A stretch of DNA of 46,048 nucleotides, taken from positions 1-46,048 of the forward strand of contig NZ_JABVXC010000018.1 in assembly GCF_013349955.1 (NCBI RefSeq), in the 5' to 3' direction. Shown in pieces: positions 7,847 through 16,624 of the stretch; within the stretch, counting starts at the first letter, position 1, and each line of letters opens with the position of its first letter. The position numbers and the translations under genes were made by a program. Source of the DNA: Onishia taeanensis (GTDB lineage Bacteria > Pseudomonadota > Gammaproteobacteria > Pseudomonadales > Halomonadaceae). Under the pieces are notes generated by a model. It did not search any database. It was not told the origin of the DNA and saw nothing but the letters and a program-made list of their open reading frames with translations.

Positions 7847-10800
7847 ATGGAGCAGAGTCACCGCCACTTCGATATCCAGGCTTGGCTGCTAATTTTACTG
7901 ACCAGCAGCTTTCTGGTGGGTGCCAGCAGTCTTCTGTTCGATCTCTTGGGATACATGCCGCTACCGCCTCAATGGCGGTTAAAGGCGGGCGGCGCTATCG
8001 CCGTATTGCTCGTCAGTCTTGGGATGCTTGCCCTGCTCAGAGATAAGCCACGATGGCGACGCCTGATCGGTGGCTCACTCATCATCTTAGGCGGCTACAG
8101 CCTCAGCCACCACCTGCTAGCTCCGGTGACGGAGAGCGGTCTTTCATGGCTCACCCGCCATGCCCTGTTGAGTCCGCTACCCGCTTTCTTGGTTGTGATA
8201 GCAGGGCTCTGTTATCAGATGCCACCGACATCGACACACACGTGGCGCCTTTATCGCATGGCCGGCTGGCTATCGGTAGGGATTGGCGCCACCACACTGA
8301 CGTATCCGCTGACGACCGAGGCGCCGCTGACGCCGTTCGCAGAAATAACCTCGCTGGGTAGCGTATTTTGTTTGCTACTGGGCGCAGGCCTGCTGATCAT
8401 TGGCCATCAGCAAATGGCACCCGCACTTTCGCTGCCTCGCACCGCTATCATTAGCGGCATGCTAGGTGTCACAGCCAGTATTGTCGTCTGGTTGGTCAGC
8501 AGCTGGGTACTGTACAGCGCCCGGGTTGACGCTGCGGACCAACTACTCAGCAATACCGCCGACGGTATGGAGCAGCAAATCGAGACCAAAGTACGCTTGA
8601 TCGAACGGCTTGCCGCTCGCTGGCAAGCCTTGAGCGGCCAAGACGAGAGGGTTGCCCGGCAGCTTTGGCAAGTAGAAACCCGCACTTATCTCAAGGACGA
8701 ACCTAGCTTGCAGGCTCTTGCCTACCAAGGGCCCCAAGGACAAAACCACTGGCATGCCGGACGCGAAACGAATGACTTGCGGTGGTTGATGGACCAGCAA
8801 ACGGACCCGGCAACGCTTGACTGGGTTCGTCAGCAGAGGGAGCTTGGCCGACATATCAATTGGCGCTTCCCCGATTCTCAGCGCGACAGTCTTGGCCTCT
8901 TGGCGGTGACACTGGATGGTGAGAACACCATGCTGGCCATCATCGATTTTGCCGAAATCGTCGCCCTGCAGCGTCATCTGGATACAGGCAGCTTCTCCAT
9001 TACCTTCGCCTCACAAGGCAGCGAATGGGGCACGCTGATGCCTAAAGATTGGCACGAAGGCATCGCCCAGCGAATCATTACGTCTCGCACGTGGACATTA
9101 CCAGGCGGCCCAAGCGTCACCCTCAAGGCACTGGCTGGACCACCGTCAATAACCAGCCTGCCTGGCGCCTTGCCGGTAGTTTTTGGCCTGTTGAGCTTGA
9201 TATTCTCCTACCAGTTGATGGTTGGTCGCGCCTTGGTGGCTGCCCGGGATCAACAGTCCGCCGCCCTGGCTCGCAGTGAACAGCGCTTCCGTTCGTTATT
9301 TACCCAGCATCCAGACGCAGTCTTCGTCCATACACGCGACGGTGTGTACGAGAGCCTCAATCCCGTCACCGAAACTATCGTGGGGTTATCACAGCAGAAT
9401 CTAATCGGTCATCACTTTCGGTCTGTCATCAGTGAGCCGACTTGTTCACAGCAGGACATCGAACGCACTGAGATAGCGTTCCAGCGCGCCGCCAACGGCT
9501 TTCCCAGTAGCTATGCGATGCGTTTGTCAGCTAGCGGGGGGCCGCCCAAAGATCTGGAAGTGACACTCGTGCCCAGCGTCGTCAATGACAAGGTAGACGG
9601 CGTCTTCGGCATTGCTAAAGACATTACCGCCCGGGTCGCCGACGAAGAGCGGTTACACATCCTCGAGCGCAGCCTCGAGGCCAGCAGCAACGGCATCGTG
9701 ATCGTCGACGTGCGCGAAGACCACTTACCAGTGGTATACGTGAACCCCGCATTTACCCGCATTACCGGCTATCTGGCGCAAGACGTGATCGGCCACCCTC
9801 CCGTCTTTCTGAACGTTGACGAGAACGATGCCAAGCACAACGAACAGATTCATGCCGCAATCCGTGACGGCACCAGCCTGTCGGCGACTCTGCGTACCTA
9901 TCGACGCGATGGCTCCCCCTACTGGAACCAATTGTTCCTGTCGCCAGTGAGAGATGCCAACGAGACCATTACTCATGTCATCAGCATCATTAACGATATC
10001 TCAGAGAGTAAGCAGCAAGAACATGAGCTCGCGCACCAGGCCACCCACGACGCACTGACCGGCCTCGGTAACCGCGCCCTGTTCAATGACCATCTGGCTC
10101 ATGACATTGAATTGGCAGCCCGAAATGGCCGGATGCTGGCCGTGCTGTTCGTTGATTTAGATGAGTTCAAGCCCATCAATGACACCCTGGGCCATAAGGT
10201 AGGCGACCAACTGCTGATCAATATTGGGGACCGACTGCGCCAGGGTCTTAGAGCTAGCGACACCCTTGCCCGTCTTGGCGGCGATGAATTCGTACTGCTG
10301 CTTCCCAACCTAAACCACTCTGCCGAAGCAGAGGAGGTCGCCAGTAGAATTTTAAGAGACCTCAACAAGCCGCATCGAGTCAGTGGGCACGAGCTGCATG
10401 TTTCGGCCAGCATCGGGATCGCCATAAATCGAGGCGGGCTCGATGAGCCGGAACGGCTACTTCGGTATGCCGACATGGCCATGTACAAGGCCAAACAGCG
10501 GGGCCGGAATAACTATCAGCTGTTTACCGAAGATCTCGACAGGAAACTCAACCAGCGAGTGACGTTACGGAGTGACCTCCAGGAGGCCATCAGGCATGGC
10601 CATCTTCGCTTGTACTACCAACCCCTGCTGGATCGGGAAGGCAACGTGGATGGTCTGGAAGCGCTAGTACGCTGGTTTCATCCCACCAAGGGGCTCATCT
10701 CACCGGCGACCTTTATTCCCATCGCCGAAGAAACCGGCCAGATCATTCCGCTAAACCACTGGATCAAACGACAAGCCTGCCAGGACGCCCGTCAACTATT

Positions 10801-11338
10801 AAACCAAGGGCTATTGAAAGGGCGCATGGCGATCAACCTATCTCCCATTCAGTTCCACCGGCCCCACTTTCTCAGCTCTTTACAGAGTGCGCTGGATGAA
10901 GCCGGGCTTCCTCCGGAGCATCTTGAATTGGAACTGACCGAAGGAATTCTCATGCACGATACGGATGGCGCTATCTCTATCCTCAATGCCTTGAGCGACA
11001 TGGGGATAAGCACCGCTATCGATGACTTCGGCACCGGCTTTTCCAGTTTGAGCTATCTCCGTGACCTGCCTATCGACAAGATAAAGATCGACCGCAGCTT
11101 TGTACAAGATGCTATCAAAAGCAATAAAAACGCGGCCATTTGCCATGGCGTGATCACGCTGGCTCAGGAGCTAGACCTCAAAGTAGTGGCCGAAGGCATC
11201 GAAACAGCGGAACAGCATGACTATCTAATGTCGCTGGGCTGCGAAGTCTTCCAGGGGTTTCTGCTAGCCAGACCCATGCCGCTGGACAGCCTCATCACCT
11301 GGCTCACTAAGCGGGCACAAGCTTCAACCAAGGCCTAA
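7847..11338 (+). CDS. Membrane-bound PAS-PAS-GGDEF-EAL protein (diguanylate cyclase/phosphodiesterase)
   Basis: 1163 residues. About seven transmembrane helices occupy residues 1-230, followed by a periplasmic sensor region (about 230-440, CHASE-like), another helix near 445-465, two PAS domains (about 480-600 and 605-720), GGDEF (about 725-885) and EAL (about 900-1155). The GGDEF motif near residue 811 is intact and preceded by the inhibitory site RASD. The EAL domain keeps EALVR, NLSPIQF, ELTE, DDFGTG, KIDRSF and AEGIET, so both making and breaking cyclic-di-GMP are possible. The two PAS domains suggest redox or ligand control. The gene appears monocistronic. Confidence 0.92.
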   Translation: MEQSHRHFDIQAWLLILLTSSFLVGASSLLFDLLGYMPLPPQWRLKAGGAIAVLLVSLGMLALLRDKPRWRRLIGGSLIILGGYSLSHHLLAPVTESGLSWLTRHALLSPLPAFLVVIAGLCYQMPPTSTHTWRLYRMAGWLSVGIGATTLTYPLTTEAPLTPFAEITSLGSVFCLLLGAGLLIIGHQQMAPALSLPRTAIISGMLGVTASIVVWLVSSWVLYSARVDAADQLLSNTADGMEQQIETKVRLIERLAARWQALSGQDERVARQLWQVETRTYLKDEPSLQALAYQGPQGQNHWHAGRETNDLRWLMDQQTDPATLDWVRQQRELGRHINWRFPDSQRDSLGLLAVTLDGENTMLAIIDFAEIVALQRHLDTGSFSITFASQGSEWGTLMPKDWHEGIAQRIITSRTWTLPGGPSVTLKALAGPPSITSLPGALPVVFGLLSLIFSYQLMVGRALVAARDQQSAALARSEQRFRSLFTQHPDAVFVHTRDGVYESLNPVTETIVGLSQQNLIGHHFRSVISEPTCSQQDIERTEIAFQRAANGFPSSYAMRLSASGGPPKDLEVTLVPSVVNDKVDGVFGIAKDITARVADEERLHILERSLEASSNGIVIVDVREDHLPVVYVNPAFTRITGYLAQDVIGHPPVFLNVDENDAKHNEQIHAAIRDGTSLSATLRTYRRDGSPYWNQLFLSPVRDANETITHVISIINDISESKQQEHELAHQATHDALTGLGNRALFNDHLAHDIELAARNGRMLAVLFVDLDEFKPINDTLGHKVGDQLLINIGDRLRQGLRASDTLARLGGDEFVLLLPNLNHSAEAEEVASRILRDLNKPHRVSGHELHVSASIGIAINRGGLDEPERLLRYADMAMYKAKQRGRNNYQLFTEDLDRKLNQRVTLRSDLQEAIRHGHLRLYYQPLLDREGNVDGLEALVRWFHPTKGLISPATFIPIAEETGQIIPLNHWIKRQACQDARQLLNQGLLKGRMAINLSPIQFHRPHFLSSLQSALDEAGLPPEHLELELTEGILMHDTDGAISILNALSDMGISTAIDDFGTGFSSLSYLRDLPIDKIKIDRSFVQDAIKSNKNAAICHGVITLAQELDLKVVAEGIETAEQHDYLMSLGCEVFQGFLLARPMPLDSLITWLTKRAQASTKA

Positions 11339-11483
11339 CGGGGCGTTGCCGTCTCCATCAGCCCACTCGCTTCATCACCACGACTGTCATGCGCTAGGCA
11401 AGCTGACAGCTTTCCAGCCATCCAAACAAAGGGTGAGAAGAGGCTCAGCGAAGTGGCCTTAACCAAGCACTACTATCTTCCAG

Positions 11484-13664
11484 CTATGCCCGGCAGACCT
11501 TGTTGCGCCCGGCCTGCTTGGCCATATAGAGCCCTTGGTCGGCACGCTTGATGGCGGGATTCAACGAAGCTTCATCAGTACTGACCAGTGTAACGCCTAG
11601 CGAAGCCGAATATGCCAGCATCCCATTCTCCGCCGCATCGTGACCGACATAGACCGGGCTCGCTTCTACCGCACGGCGAAGACGCTCTGCTACCTGAATG
11701 GCTTGTTCACAGCTGGTATGCGGCAGCAGCGCCACGAACTCCTCGCCGCCCATGCGACACAGTACGTCCCCGTCGCGCAGCACCTTGCGCGCCGTCTTGG
11801 CGAAGCTCTGCAGTACCTGCTCACCAACGTCATGACCATAGGTATCGTTGATGCGCTTGAAGTGGTCAAGGTCAATGCCAATCAAGCTCAGGGGGCATCT
11901 GTGGCGCTCTGCACGTGCGACCTCCATGGCGGCTTGCCCCTCCAAGAATCGACGGTTACCCAGCCCAGTAAGAGGGTCGGTCAGTGCCTGCTTGGCGAGT
12001 CGCTCCTCCAGTTGCTTTCGCTCGCGCAGGTTGAAGACCATCGCACGGGAGTATTGGAACCCTTCTTCAGTGACCTGAGCAGTCGCCTGAATCGCCACGG
12101 GCAAGATGGAACCATCTCCACACAACAGCTCGCATTCGACTGCGCCCTCCTGGCCCTGGCCCAGAACCTGCTGGAAAGCCGCGTCGAATGCCTCGCGCGT
12201 CGCCGGCGTAACAAAGTCTCGATAGAGACGCTTACCCACCACTTCATCGGCGCGATAGCCTATCCAATCAAGTTCGGTGCGATTGATCTTGACGACCCGG
12301 CCATGGCTATCCAGCGAGTGGTAGCCGCAGGGAGCATGCTCATAAAGGTCCTGTACCTCGCCAGCATACTGGCGGGCCTCACGGGAAAACGCCAAAGCAC
12401 GCTGCCGCAGCGCACGAAGCCGATGATCACTTAGCACCCAAAACACGCCGAAGGCCACCGATATCAAATAAACCAAAGCAATGGCCAGCAGCTGAACAGG
12501 ACTCTCCGTGAGTAGCCCCAACAGGCTGGGCCGTGGCATCAGGATCCCGAAACGCCAAGGCTGGGTTCCTGGGTCGCTGATGATCGTGCCTGCTAGGCTG
12601 GAATAGTGCTGGGTATGGATGTCATGGGTAAGGAAAGCAAGGATATTCTCTTCCAGGTCGACCGTGCCTAGGGTACGCGCCGACATGACCGCCCAGGCGC
12701 CAGGCCAGTATTCTGTCAGCGGGCGTCCGAATCGTTCACTCTGACGATCGCCGTCAGGTAGCAGCCACTTACCTTGAGCATCTACCAGCAGTGCCTCACT
12801 GCGCCCGCTATCCTCAGCATGTGGCAGAGAGGCGGTAATATGCGACCAATCAAGAGTAAAAAGAAGCACCCCAAGGCGCCTTCCTTGATGATCGATAATC
12901 GGCGTGGCGATGTCTAGCACAGTGGTTATTGGCGACAACGCCTTCCCGGAGGCACCCAAGCGCGGCGGTGAGACGTACAAATCGCTAATTGGCAGCCCCA
13001 TAGCCGCCTGATAGGCCGGTATCGCACGCTTACCGATCACTGGAGGCCTTGGCAGTTGAGGTGCCACTGAGGAAGCGAACCACTCACGTCCGGCGGTATC
13101 GATCACTGTCAAACGGGTATAGCGACCAAAGTGGGACAACAGTGTGTCGAACAATGCCCTCAGCTCCTCCCAATCGTTCTGGGCCGCTAGCCCCCAAGCC
13201 GGGGCTTGGGAAGAAGTTTGCTGTGAGAGGAAGCGACTCAGTAGCGAATATTCCGCAGTGGCTAACACCTGGTTGAAGCTCTCGTTCATACTCTGGAGTA
13301 ACATGTCATACTCGGACTCGAGCAGTACTGCGGCCGACCGGCGTGAGCTATCGACTCGCTCCTCGATGTGCGAGGTAAAAATCGGCGTCAGCGTCACGGT
13401 GACCAACGCCACGGGCAGGAGTGTGGCCACGATCAAACGGGCCCAGAGTGCTTTGATGATCAATGAAGGCTTCTCGCGTAGGGCCTGCCGAAAGCCTTGC
13501 TGGCAGATAACCCAGGGTATCCCAGTGACTAGGAACCGAATCTGAATCGGCTTTTGGGCACACGAAGTATCAGGTAAAAACAGGCCAGCGTCATCTCTCA
13601 GGTCACATTGCTTCGCTCTAGGGAGATAAGCCCAGCTGTCAGAAAAAACGGAGCAAGGTCCCAC
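11484..13664 (-). CDS. Membrane-bound sensor diguanylate cyclase (Cache-like, PAS, GGEEF)
   Basis: Up to 726 residues. A transmembrane helix near 74-98 precedes a large periplasmic sensor (about 100-400, Cache/CHASE-like), a second helix near 405-430, a PAS domain (about 445-560) and a C-terminal GGDEF domain (about 570-726). The active site reads GGEEF and is preceded by the I-site RDGD five residues upstream, so it should be an active, product-inhibited cyclase. The start is uncertain: the longest frame begins with GTG at 13664 without a Shine-Dalgarno sequence; TTG at 13463, just before the first helix and after GAGAAG, is a good alternative. It is convergent with the preceding GGDEF/EAL gene. 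Confidence 0.85.
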   Translation of the reverse strand: MGPCSVFSDSWAYLPRAKQCDLRDDAGLFLPDTSCAQKPIQIRFLVTGIPWVICQQGFRQALREKPSLIIKALWARLIVATLLPVALVTVTLTPIFTSHIEERVDSSRRSAAVLLESEYDMLLQSMNESFNQVLATAEYSLLSRFLSQQTSSQAPAWGLAAQNDWEELRALFDTLLSHFGRYTRLTVIDTAGREWFASSVAPQLPRPPVIGKRAIPAYQAAMGLPISDLYVSPPRLGASGKALSPITTVLDIATPIIDHQGRRLGVLLFTLDWSHITASLPHAEDSGRSEALLVDAQGKWLLPDGDRQSERFGRPLTEYWPGAWAVMSARTLGTVDLEENILAFLTHDIHTQHYSSLAGTIISDPGTQPWRFGILMPRPSLLGLLTESPVQLLAIALVYLISVAFGVFWVLSDHRLRALRQRALAFSREARQYAGEVQDLYEHAPCGYHSLDSHGRVVKINRTELDWIGYRADEVVGKRLYRDFVTPATREAFDAAFQQVLGQGQEGAVECELLCGDGSILPVAIQATAQVTEEGFQYSRAMVFNLRERKQLEERLAKQALTDPLTGLGNRRFLEGQAAMEVARAERHRCPLSLIGIDLDHFKRINDTYGHDVGEQVLQSFAKTARKVLRDGDVLCRMGGEEFVALLPHTSCEQAIQVAERLRRAVEASPVYVGHDAAENGMLAYSASLGVTLVSTDEASLNPAIKRADQGLYMAKQAGRNKVCRA

Positions 13665-14073
13665 CCGAGGCTCTGCGACGGAGGGTATGGACTACGCCCT
13701 GGGCATGGCAGTGTTCGACGAATTGACGACAACCGAAGCGCAACGAAACACAGCAAGCACCGCATTCGAGGACACGCCTAAAGACAGCCATTCGCAGGAT
13801 TGCGTGCGAGTGAAGGCTTAGTTACAGGGATTCGCTTTGTTGACGGCCATACTACCCGCTAAATGCCCATGTAGGGTAAGGGCATGGCGATGTGGCGCCT
13901 AAGGTCAGTCACCGCCGAGAGCTCATTAGCGGATAGCTCTCTGGCCAAAGGTTATTGCGCCATGTCGTGATTGCCCTGACGCAACCTTCTTCATAACATA
14001 AAAAAACATTAATAAAAACATGCCCTAACAGCCCGCGTGGGGCCTCAGTGTCCGTGTGCTTCGGAGTTCACAT
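13665..14073. other. Gene-free stretch with several RNA-like hairpins
   Basis: No convincing gene; a 44-codon frame from 13688 lacks a ribosome binding site and coding character. The middle part (13863-13967) can fold: ATGCCC/GGGCAT at 13863-13885, GAGAGCT/AGCTCTC at 13917-13941, and an 11-base helix between 13888-13898 and 13957-13967 if two G-U pairs are allowed. An A+T-rich stretch with a possible promoter follows near 13990-14030. Confidence 0.45.
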
Positions 14074-14400
14074 ATGACAGATGACCTCAACATGCTAAAA
14101 ACTCAGCAGCATGCTCACGAGCTAATCTCTCAGCAGGCGCCACTAGAAAGAACGCTAGACACGATCGCCCACTGGATAAGTGAAGAGCCACATGCGGCCA
14201 AGGGGGAATATCGGCATCAGGCTCATGGATAGATACTTTGCAAGATAATCACTCTGGATATCCCGTCTGCCAAGGGCCAGAAACCAACATAGTTCTTATT
14301 ATTCTCAGACCACCGCATGGCGAGCATTTTTCGCAAAGACTGATTGTTCTGCCCGACAAAGCAGGTATCATCCAGTGGTATAAGCAATCGTAGTATTTCC
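14074..14400 (+). pseudogene. Remnant of a GAF-type sensor gene (first 52 codons open)
   Basis: ATG at 14074 has GGAG eight bases upstream and opens a 52-codon frame ending at 14232. Its residues HELISQQAPLERTLDTIA and the following HWISEEPHA match the usual entry into a GAF domain of sensor cyclases and kinases. The frame then stops. A second frame (14232-14396) stays open for about 54 codons (GYPVCQGPETNIVLIILRP) and may be a shifted continuation, but I cannot show that. A decayed N-terminus of a c-di-GMP-type sensor is the best reading, given the neighbours. Confidence 0.4.
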
Positions 14401-14445
14401 TTGATATACAAATAAAAAATATTGTCAAATGCACAGGTATAGATT

Positions 14446-16179
14446 ATGGCCGCTTCCAGTCTGACCGTGAATCCACCCGCGAACGTGATTCGCTCACTTC
14501 TCCAGCACAGCCATGAATTATCGGTCTATGCCCACGACATGGCCTATCCACTGAAAGCGGAAGTCACCGAGCTGGATCTGGACACGGGGCGGCTGGTGTT
14601 AGAAGTGGAATATACCGGTTCGGATATCGAAGCATATTTGGCTCGCGGCGGACTGAGCTTCGACCTGGAAACTCTGAAAAGCTCCCAGGCCGTCGGCCGC
14701 GAGACTTACAGCCTCAGCAACATCACTGCCAAGTCTCTCAAGACTGACAGCACACAGTACCGCCTTGAATGCCAGCTACCCGAATCGATATTCGTGAAGG
14801 AAAACCGAGGATCGGTGCGAATTCCCTTCATTCTTGGTATGCATGCCCGCGTCAACCTCGAAGTATACCTCCATGAGCTCAATGTGCCGGGGCAACTGCG
14901 CAACCTCTCGCTGGGAGGCTGCATGATCGACATTGATCTAGCTGACAGCATTACGATCGACACGGATCAAGCAATCCCTGGGGTAACGCTAGAGTTCCCC
15001 AACGGGGATAGTTTCTTCGCCGAAGGTAATATTCGTCATATCCGCCCCTTCGGCAAGCATGGCTATGCGGTCGTTGGCCTCCAGTTCATCGACATGTCGG
15101 CATCGCAGACAGAGTCACTATTGCGATACGTCAATGAATCGGAGCGAGAAGCCGCTTACCGCACCGGCACCAACGCCAAGCTGACCCAACACTCGCCCCT
15201 GTTCATTCCCGGGGCCAAGGAGAAGAAGATTCTGCAACGAGAAGCAACGGAACGTGACAGGATCTCCCGACAGTCACCAATGGAGCGCGGTGTCATGGAG
15301 GTGGCCCATCAGCTTCAGGTGGGGCTAATGTACATGAAGACTCGCCACTCGTTTCCTCATCAGATGTTCTACGATTGCGTGGACACGCTGCGCTACCTGG
15401 TTGAGCAGGACCGCAAGACCTTCCTGTATGCCCTGGCATTTCTTCGCGACGAACCGGACTGGGTTAGACATGCCGTCCAAGTGGCGGGACAACTAGCCGA
15501 CCTCACGCTGACGCGTGATCCACATGACCCCCAGATACGTGAAGCCGTGCTGGGTGCCTTGCTTCATACAATGGGCAAGCCATTGCTGATCAGTGCTCAG
15601 TTGCCATCCCTAAAAATGAACATGAACCCGACACAGAAGACGATCCTCAAAGGCCACGTGAAGGCGCTGCTCGATAAACTTCATGAACTTGAGTGGGTGC
15701 CCAGCCCTATCTGCCGCGAGGTCATCGAACAGGCCAACGAGCGCCTTGACGGCTCCGGATACCCGGCGGGCAAACGCGGCGAAGAACTTTCAGAACTGAT
15801 TCGGCTGGTCACGGTAATCAAGGCGGTCAACAAGTTGATGCATGCGCGTAACGGCCTACCACCCCGCTCCCCCCTTGACGCGTATCGGCAAATCCATGAT
15901 GCGGACACCGCCTATGACAAAACGGTGCTGGTGGAATACATCCAAGTGTATGGCCTCTACCCGATTGGTAGCCTTGCGAAATTCTCGGGCGGCTTCCTTG
16001 CTTGGATCATGGATACCGATGGTAAGGGTACTCCAAACCAGGTACACGTCGTCAAAAACCTTAGATTCCCAGACACCAACATGGACAGCGTCATCACCCA
16101 AAATGACTTCTCACAGATCGGCAAGCTCGAAGGAATAGCCAATCCCGCAGACTACGGAATAAAGGCCGCGAAGGCATAG
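14446..16179 (+). CDS. PilZ protein with degenerate HD-GYP domain
   Basis: 577 residues, cytoplasmic. Residues about 1-115 resemble the YcgR-type N-terminal domain. A PilZ domain follows with the cyclic-di-GMP binding motifs R-x3-R (RGSVR near residue 121) and NLSLGG near residue 153. Residues about 280-570 align with HD-GYP domains: the GYP loop LDGSGYPAGKRGEEL (about 433) is present, but the metal-binding HD pair is replaced by HTMGK near residue 373, so phosphodiesterase activity is doubtful. It probably acts as a cyclic-di-GMP receptor rather than an enzyme. ATG at 14446 lacks a strong Shine-Dalgarno sequence. Confidence 0.82.
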   Translation: MAASSLTVNPPANVIRSLLQHSHELSVYAHDMAYPLKAEVTELDLDTGRLVLEVEYTGSDIEAYLARGGLSFDLETLKSSQAVGRETYSLSNITAKSLKTDSTQYRLECQLPESIFVKENRGSVRIPFILGMHARVNLEVYLHELNVPGQLRNLSLGGCMIDIDLADSITIDTDQAIPGVTLEFPNGDSFFAEGNIRHIRPFGKHGYAVVGLQFIDMSASQTESLLRYVNESEREAAYRTGTNAKLTQHSPLFIPGAKEKKILQREATERDRISRQSPMERGVMEVAHQLQVGLMYMKTRHSFPHQMFYDCVDTLRYLVEQDRKTFLYALAFLRDEPDWVRHAVQVAGQLADLTLTRDPHDPQIREAVLGALLHTMGKPLLISAQLPSLKMNMNPTQKTILKGHVKALLDKLHELEWVPSPICREVIEQANERLDGSGYPAGKRGEELSELIRLVTVIKAVNKLMHARNGLPPRSPLDAYRQIHDADTAYDKTVLVEYIQVYGLYPIGSLAKFSGGFLAWIMDTDGKGTPNQVHVVKNLRFPDTNMDSVITQNDFSQIGKLEGIANPADYGIKAAKA

Positions 16180-16624
16180 ACAGAAACGAAGACATAGACA
16201 GAAACGTAGGCATAGATAAAAACATGGCTACGGTCTCACTGCGCGATTCAGGAGTTACTTCATATTTTATCGCCCCCAGAACAGGCGATACTGTCGAGAT
16301 GTCTTGGTTTGTCAAGCCCACGACCCCTTGCATGCCTAGCCAGTCAAGCTATTGCTCTACCTTGCCAACGAGGCAGTTGCTGCAATTAAGGAATGGCAGG
16401 CAAAACACCCTGAGTTCTTGACCAGGCGAGCTGGGCACGATACTGAGTCACTTCCTGCATGGTGTCTCGGGGCTATGTTGTAGGGCTGTGTTTTAGGGCT
16501 GTGTTTTAGGGCTATGTTTTGGGCCTATGTTTTAGGCCTAATTCCTGGTTATATGTCTTGGGTATATATTTATATATATTCTGGATGAAGAGAGAAAGGA
16601 TATAGATCAGTAATCATACAAATA
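16180..16624. other. Gene-free stretch with degenerate frame and tandem repeats
   Basis: 445 bases between convergent genes. It starts with a short imprecise repeat (AGACAGAAACG and relatives, 16179-16210). A 46-codon frame without start (16343-16483, containing LANEAVAAIKEWQAKHPEF) looks like a fragment of a once-coding sequence that I cannot assign. The 13-base tandem repeat is listed separately. Confidence 0.45.
16470..16534. repeat. 13-bp tandem repeat, five copies
   Basis: Five adjacent units follow GGGCTRTGTTTTA (units at 16470, 16483, 16496, 16509 and 16522); the second and third are identical and the others differ by one or two bases. A degenerate sixth starts at 16535. It lies 90 bases past the stop of the GGDEF/EAL gene on the other strand. 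Confidence 0.85.

Noticed and set aside
13960..14000. Possible cyclic-di-GMP riboswitch (contains GACGCAA)
   Set aside because: Only this short piece agrees; the other conserved blocks of the GEMM-I fold are missing.
14223..14411. 62-codon minus-strand frame
   Set aside because: Poor start context, low-complexity A+T-rich end, and overlaps the plus-strand sensor remnant.
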